Part shown: piece by piece, positions 41,783-43,639 of the stretch
Position numbering within the stretch: position 1 is the stretch's first letter
How the letters are laid out: the number at the start of each line of letters is the position of its first letter
Source: Eubacteriales bacterium
Lineage (GTDB): Bacteria; Bacillota; Clostridia; Peptostreptococcales; Anaerovoracaceae
Assembly (NCBI GenBank): GCA_028692535.1
Contig: JAQUXD010000003.1
Location: forward strand, 1-43,639
Direction: 5' to 3'
Length of the DNA: 43,639 nt
Program-made: the position numbers and the translations under genes
The notes under the pieces: generated by a model
The model's input: only the letters and a program-made list of their open reading frames with translations
What the model was told of the DNA's origin: nothing
Databases searched by the model: none

Positions 41783-43438
41783 TTAATCGAACAGTCCGTG
41801 GGCTTCTGCGATCCGTCTGCGCACAGTTTGAGCGCCCATGATCTGCTGGATGGTCCACAGATCCGGAGAACTGGACCGGCCGGTGATCGCAATGCGGATC
41901 ACGTTGCTCACGTGGCCCACGTGGCCCTTGTACTGTTCGGGATTCTTCTTGTAGTCCTTCGGCTTGACGGCATAGCCCAGATCCGCGGTGATCTGACGGA
42001 TCTTTCCGAACCAGGTTTCGTTGTCGTCTGCTTCGTCGTAGGACGCCAGATACCTGCGCAGGATCTCCTTGATGTCTCCGGGGCTGCACTCACTGGGGAA
42101 GTCATCCCGGATCATAAAGTGCTCGTCGAAGAAGTAGCTGATAAACGCGAAAATCTGCCGGCCGTTGATCAAGTCTTTCCTGGGCTTCGGGCCGCCCCGG
42201 TCGATATCGAAGATCTTCAACAGCTTATCGCTGTTGTCCGCCATAAGCCCCGCCAGGCTCGGCTGGTATTCGCCGGCCCATCGGAGCATAAAGGCCAGGA
42301 TCTCTTCCGCAGTCTTGCGAGCCAACACGTCCTTGGATACGTCGTTGAGCTTGTTCAGATCAAAAAGCGTTCCGGAATTGCTCATCTTATCCGCCGTAAA
42401 GTCAAACGCGTCCAACGGCGCCTCGGGATCGGCCAGCCGCCATTCCTCATAATCGGAGTTCAGAATCGTCATCAGGTACTCCCGGACCGCTTCGGGGAAA
42501 TAGCCTTCCTTTTGATAATATTCCAATGAGAGCTCCGGATCCTTCCGTTTCGAAAGCTTCCGCTTTTGGCCGGTCTCTTCGTCTATTTTCATTAAAACGG
42601 TGTTGTGGCAGAAGATTGGATAGTCCCAGCCCAGCGCGTCGAAAAGCTGGACGTGGATCGGCAGCGAAGAGATCCATTCCTCGCCCCGCACCACATGAGT
42701 CGTCCGCATCAGATGGTCGTCCACCACGTGGGCAAAGTGATAGGTCGGCAAACCGGATTTTTTCAAAATGACCACATCCTGCTGATTTTCGGGCATGGAC
42801 ATCTCGCCGCGGATGGCGTCGGTCACAGTGAAATACTTCTCCGGACTGCCCTCGGAGCGAAACCGGACCACAAATTCCTGACCGTCGCCCAGCCTTTCCA
42901 CCACATCCTCGAAGCTCAGATCCCGGTGACGGGCATAGGGTCCGTAGATCCCCGGATTCAACTTGTCCCGTTCCTGGAGGCTGCGGATCTCCTCGATCTC
43001 CTCCTCGCTCATAAAGCAGGGATACGCCTTCCCCTCGGAGATCAAATGCTTCACAAAGCACTGGTAGATCTCTCCTCGGCGACTCTGATAATACGGACCG
43101 TAGTCTCCGACCTCGCCGGAAAAAGAAGCGCCTTCGTCAAAATCGATCCCGAAGTAGTGCAGCGCCGAAAGCAGCGCCGGCACAGCGCCTTCCACTTCCC
43201 TTTTTTCATCCGTATCTTCGATACGCAGGAAGCATACGCCCCCGCTGCGGTGGGCCAGCCTTTCGTCCGCCAGCGCGCCGTACAGATTGCCCAGATGGAT
43301 AAAGCCCGTGGGGCTCGGACCCAGCCGGGTCACCTTGGCGCCGGCAGGCAGATCCCGGGCCGGATAAAGAGCTTCGTATTCCTCCGGTGTCTTCTTACTA
43401 TTGGGGAAAAGCAAATTTGCTAATTTCGTGTGATCCAT
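41783..43438 (-). CDS. gltX: Glutamate--tRNA ligase
   Basis: This 551-residue class I aminoacyl-tRNA synthetase is longer than common bacterial GluRS (about 480). It has a 35-residue lead before the catalytic fold. The HIGH-type motif is PSPTGFIHLGN (41-51), with FLRIEDTDEKREVEGAV typical of GluRS/GlnRS. The KMSKS-type motif is RKLSKRKDPE near 288-297. The C-terminal half is the helical anticodon-binding region. The closeness to GluRS rather than GlnRS is judged by overall appearance. It is transcribed away from a tRNA-Glu gene 126 nt away, and heads the thrC-murC-purR run. AAAGG lies 8 nt before the start. Confidence 0.93.
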   Translation of the reverse strand: MDHTKLANLLFPNSKKTPEEYEALYPARDLPAGAKVTRLGPSPTGFIHLGNLYGALADERLAHRSGGVCFLRIEDTDEKREVEGAVPALLSALHYFGIDFDEGASFSGEVGDYGPYYQSRRGEIYQCFVKHLISEGKAYPCFMSEEEIEEIRSLQERDKLNPGIYGPYARHRDLSFEDVVERLGDGQEFVVRFRSEGSPEKYFTVTDAIRGEMSMPENQQDVVILKKSGLPTYHFAHVVDDHLMRTTHVVRGEEWISSLPIHVQLFDALGWDYPIFCHNTVLMKIDEETGQKRKLSKRKDPELSLEYYQKEGYFPEAVREYLMTILNSDYEEWRLADPEAPLDAFDFTADKMSNSGTLFDLNKLNDVSKDVLARKTAEEILAFMLRWAGEYQPSLAGLMADNSDKLLKIFDIDRGGPKPRKDLINGRQIFAFISYFFDEHFMIRDDFPSECSPGDIKEILRRYLASYDEADDNETWFGKIRQITADLGYAVKPKDYKKNPEQYKGHVGHVSNVIRIAITGRSSSPDLWTIQQIMGAQTVRRRIAEAHGLFD

Positions 43439-43471
43439 GGTATCGACCTTTCTGTTTATGATGTCCCGTAC

Positions 43472-43500
43472 ATTTTACCAAAAAAAACCCGCCTTGTAAC
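43472..43500 (-). promoter_or_regulatory. Probable gltX promoter
   Basis: On the minus strand GTTACA (43500-43495), a 17-nt spacer containing a T-run, and TAAAAT (43477-43472) predict a start near 43465, about 27 nt before gltX. It is back to back with the tRNA promoter. Confidence 0.55.
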
Positions 43501-43512
43501 GGAAAATAGTCA

Positions 43513-43541
43513 TGGACAAGGACATTATTTGTTTGTATAAT
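43513..43541 (+). promoter_or_regulatory. tRNA-Glu promoter
   Basis: TGGACA (43513-43518), a 17-nt spacer and a perfect TATAAT (43536-43541) predict a start near 43548, about 17 nt before the tRNA 5' end. Its strength fits a stable RNA gene. Confidence 0.8.
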
Positions 43542-43564
43542 GTAAAATGTTCAAAAACATATGC

Positions 43565-43639
43565 GTCTCCTTGGTCAAGTGGTCAAGACGTCGCCCTCTC
43601 ACGGCGGAATCAGGGGTTCGACTCCCCTAGGAGATACCA
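43565..43639 (+). tRNA. tRNA-Glu (anticodon CTC)
   Basis: The 75-nt cloverleaf ends exactly at the window edge with an encoded CCA. The acceptor arm is GTCTCCT paired with AGGAGAT (first pair G-U), discriminator A. The D-arm TTGGTCAAGTGGTCAAGAC is typical of tRNA-Glu. The anticodon stem TCGCC/GGCGG closes the loop CTCTCAC, giving anticodon CTC for GAG codons. The T-arm is AGGGG-TTCGACT-CCCCT. It diverges from gltX, the synthetase that should charge it. More tRNA genes may follow beyond the window. Confidence 0.97.

Noticed and set aside
43439-43564. T-box leader for gltX
   Set aside because: The leader is about 27 nt, with no specifier stem or AGGGTGG-type T-box sequence.
1-43639. CRISPR array, insertion sequence, prophage or integrative element
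   Set aside because: No regularly spaced direct repeats, transposase, integrase or phage genes were seen. Gene order is chromosomal core throughout.

Overview
The window reads as chromosomal DNA of a Bacillota bacterium, most likely a Clostridia member with mid-range GC (by eye, low to mid 50s percent). The evidence is the gene order murC-purR-spoVG-glmU-prs-pth-mfd-(MurJ/SpoVB-like flippase)-mazG-hup-rqcP. This matches the Bacillus subtilis purR-spoVG-gcaD-prs-spoVC-mfd-yabM-yabN-yabO order, with a stand-alone hup as in many Clostridia. Consensus sigma-A promoters, AGGAGG-type ribosome sites, S-layer homology (SLH) repeats and a CsaB-type pyruvyl transferase agree with this. The sporulation genes that often sit in this block (spoVT, fin, yabP, yabQ) are absent, so the lineage may not sporulate. 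Nearly everything is on the minus strand. The exceptions are a three-gene island at about 11.1-12.7 kb and a tRNA at the right edge. No gene-free stretch exceeds 300 bases; the longest, 10831-11107, holds two divergent promoters. I saw no insertion sequence, prophage, CRISPR array or rRNA.

Region by region, read in the direction of transcription from the right edge. (1) 43.6-37.6 kb: tRNA-Glu(CTC) diverges from gltX, followed by thrC, murC, purR and spoVG. (2) 37.5-31.7 kb: an acetyltransferase-only GlmU, prs, pth and mfd. (3) 31.6-20.6 kb: the flippase, mazG, hup, a strong terminator, then rqcP, uvrB, uvrA, pncB, an alpha/beta hydrolase and ung. The last five genes are tightly packed or overlapping. 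(4) 20.5-18.2 kb: lemA plus a DUF2207 membrane protein. (5) 18.1-12.7 kb: xpt followed by a complete BMP/NupNOPQ-type nucleoside ABC importer. Together these form a purine uptake and salvage operon whose upstream region carries a PurBox-like inverted repeat. (6) 11.1-12.7 kb, plus strand: an SPFH membrane protein, a 59-residue Arc-type ribbon-helix-helix protein and a stand-alone Ada zinc domain. (7) 10.8-8.6 kb: gdhA and nnrD. (8) 8.5 kb to the left edge: a cell-surface cluster. It contains a small secreted protein, a phosphodiester-glycosidase protein with three SLH repeats, a glycosyltransferase fused to CsaB, a TuaH-like glycosyltransferase, a DUF4330 protein and the start of an O-antigen-ligase-like membrane protein.

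The most informative points are these. Cluster (8) looks like a system for making and pyruvylating a secondary wall polymer and displaying an SLH-anchored enzyme on it. Its promoter has perfect -35 and -10 hexamers and lies inside a perfect 12-bp inverted repeat that also looks like the upstream gene's terminator. GlmU is split. An Ada methyl-phosphotriester domain occurs alone. No obviously new defence or mobile system was found; most of the window is core metabolism, translation, repair and envelope biology.
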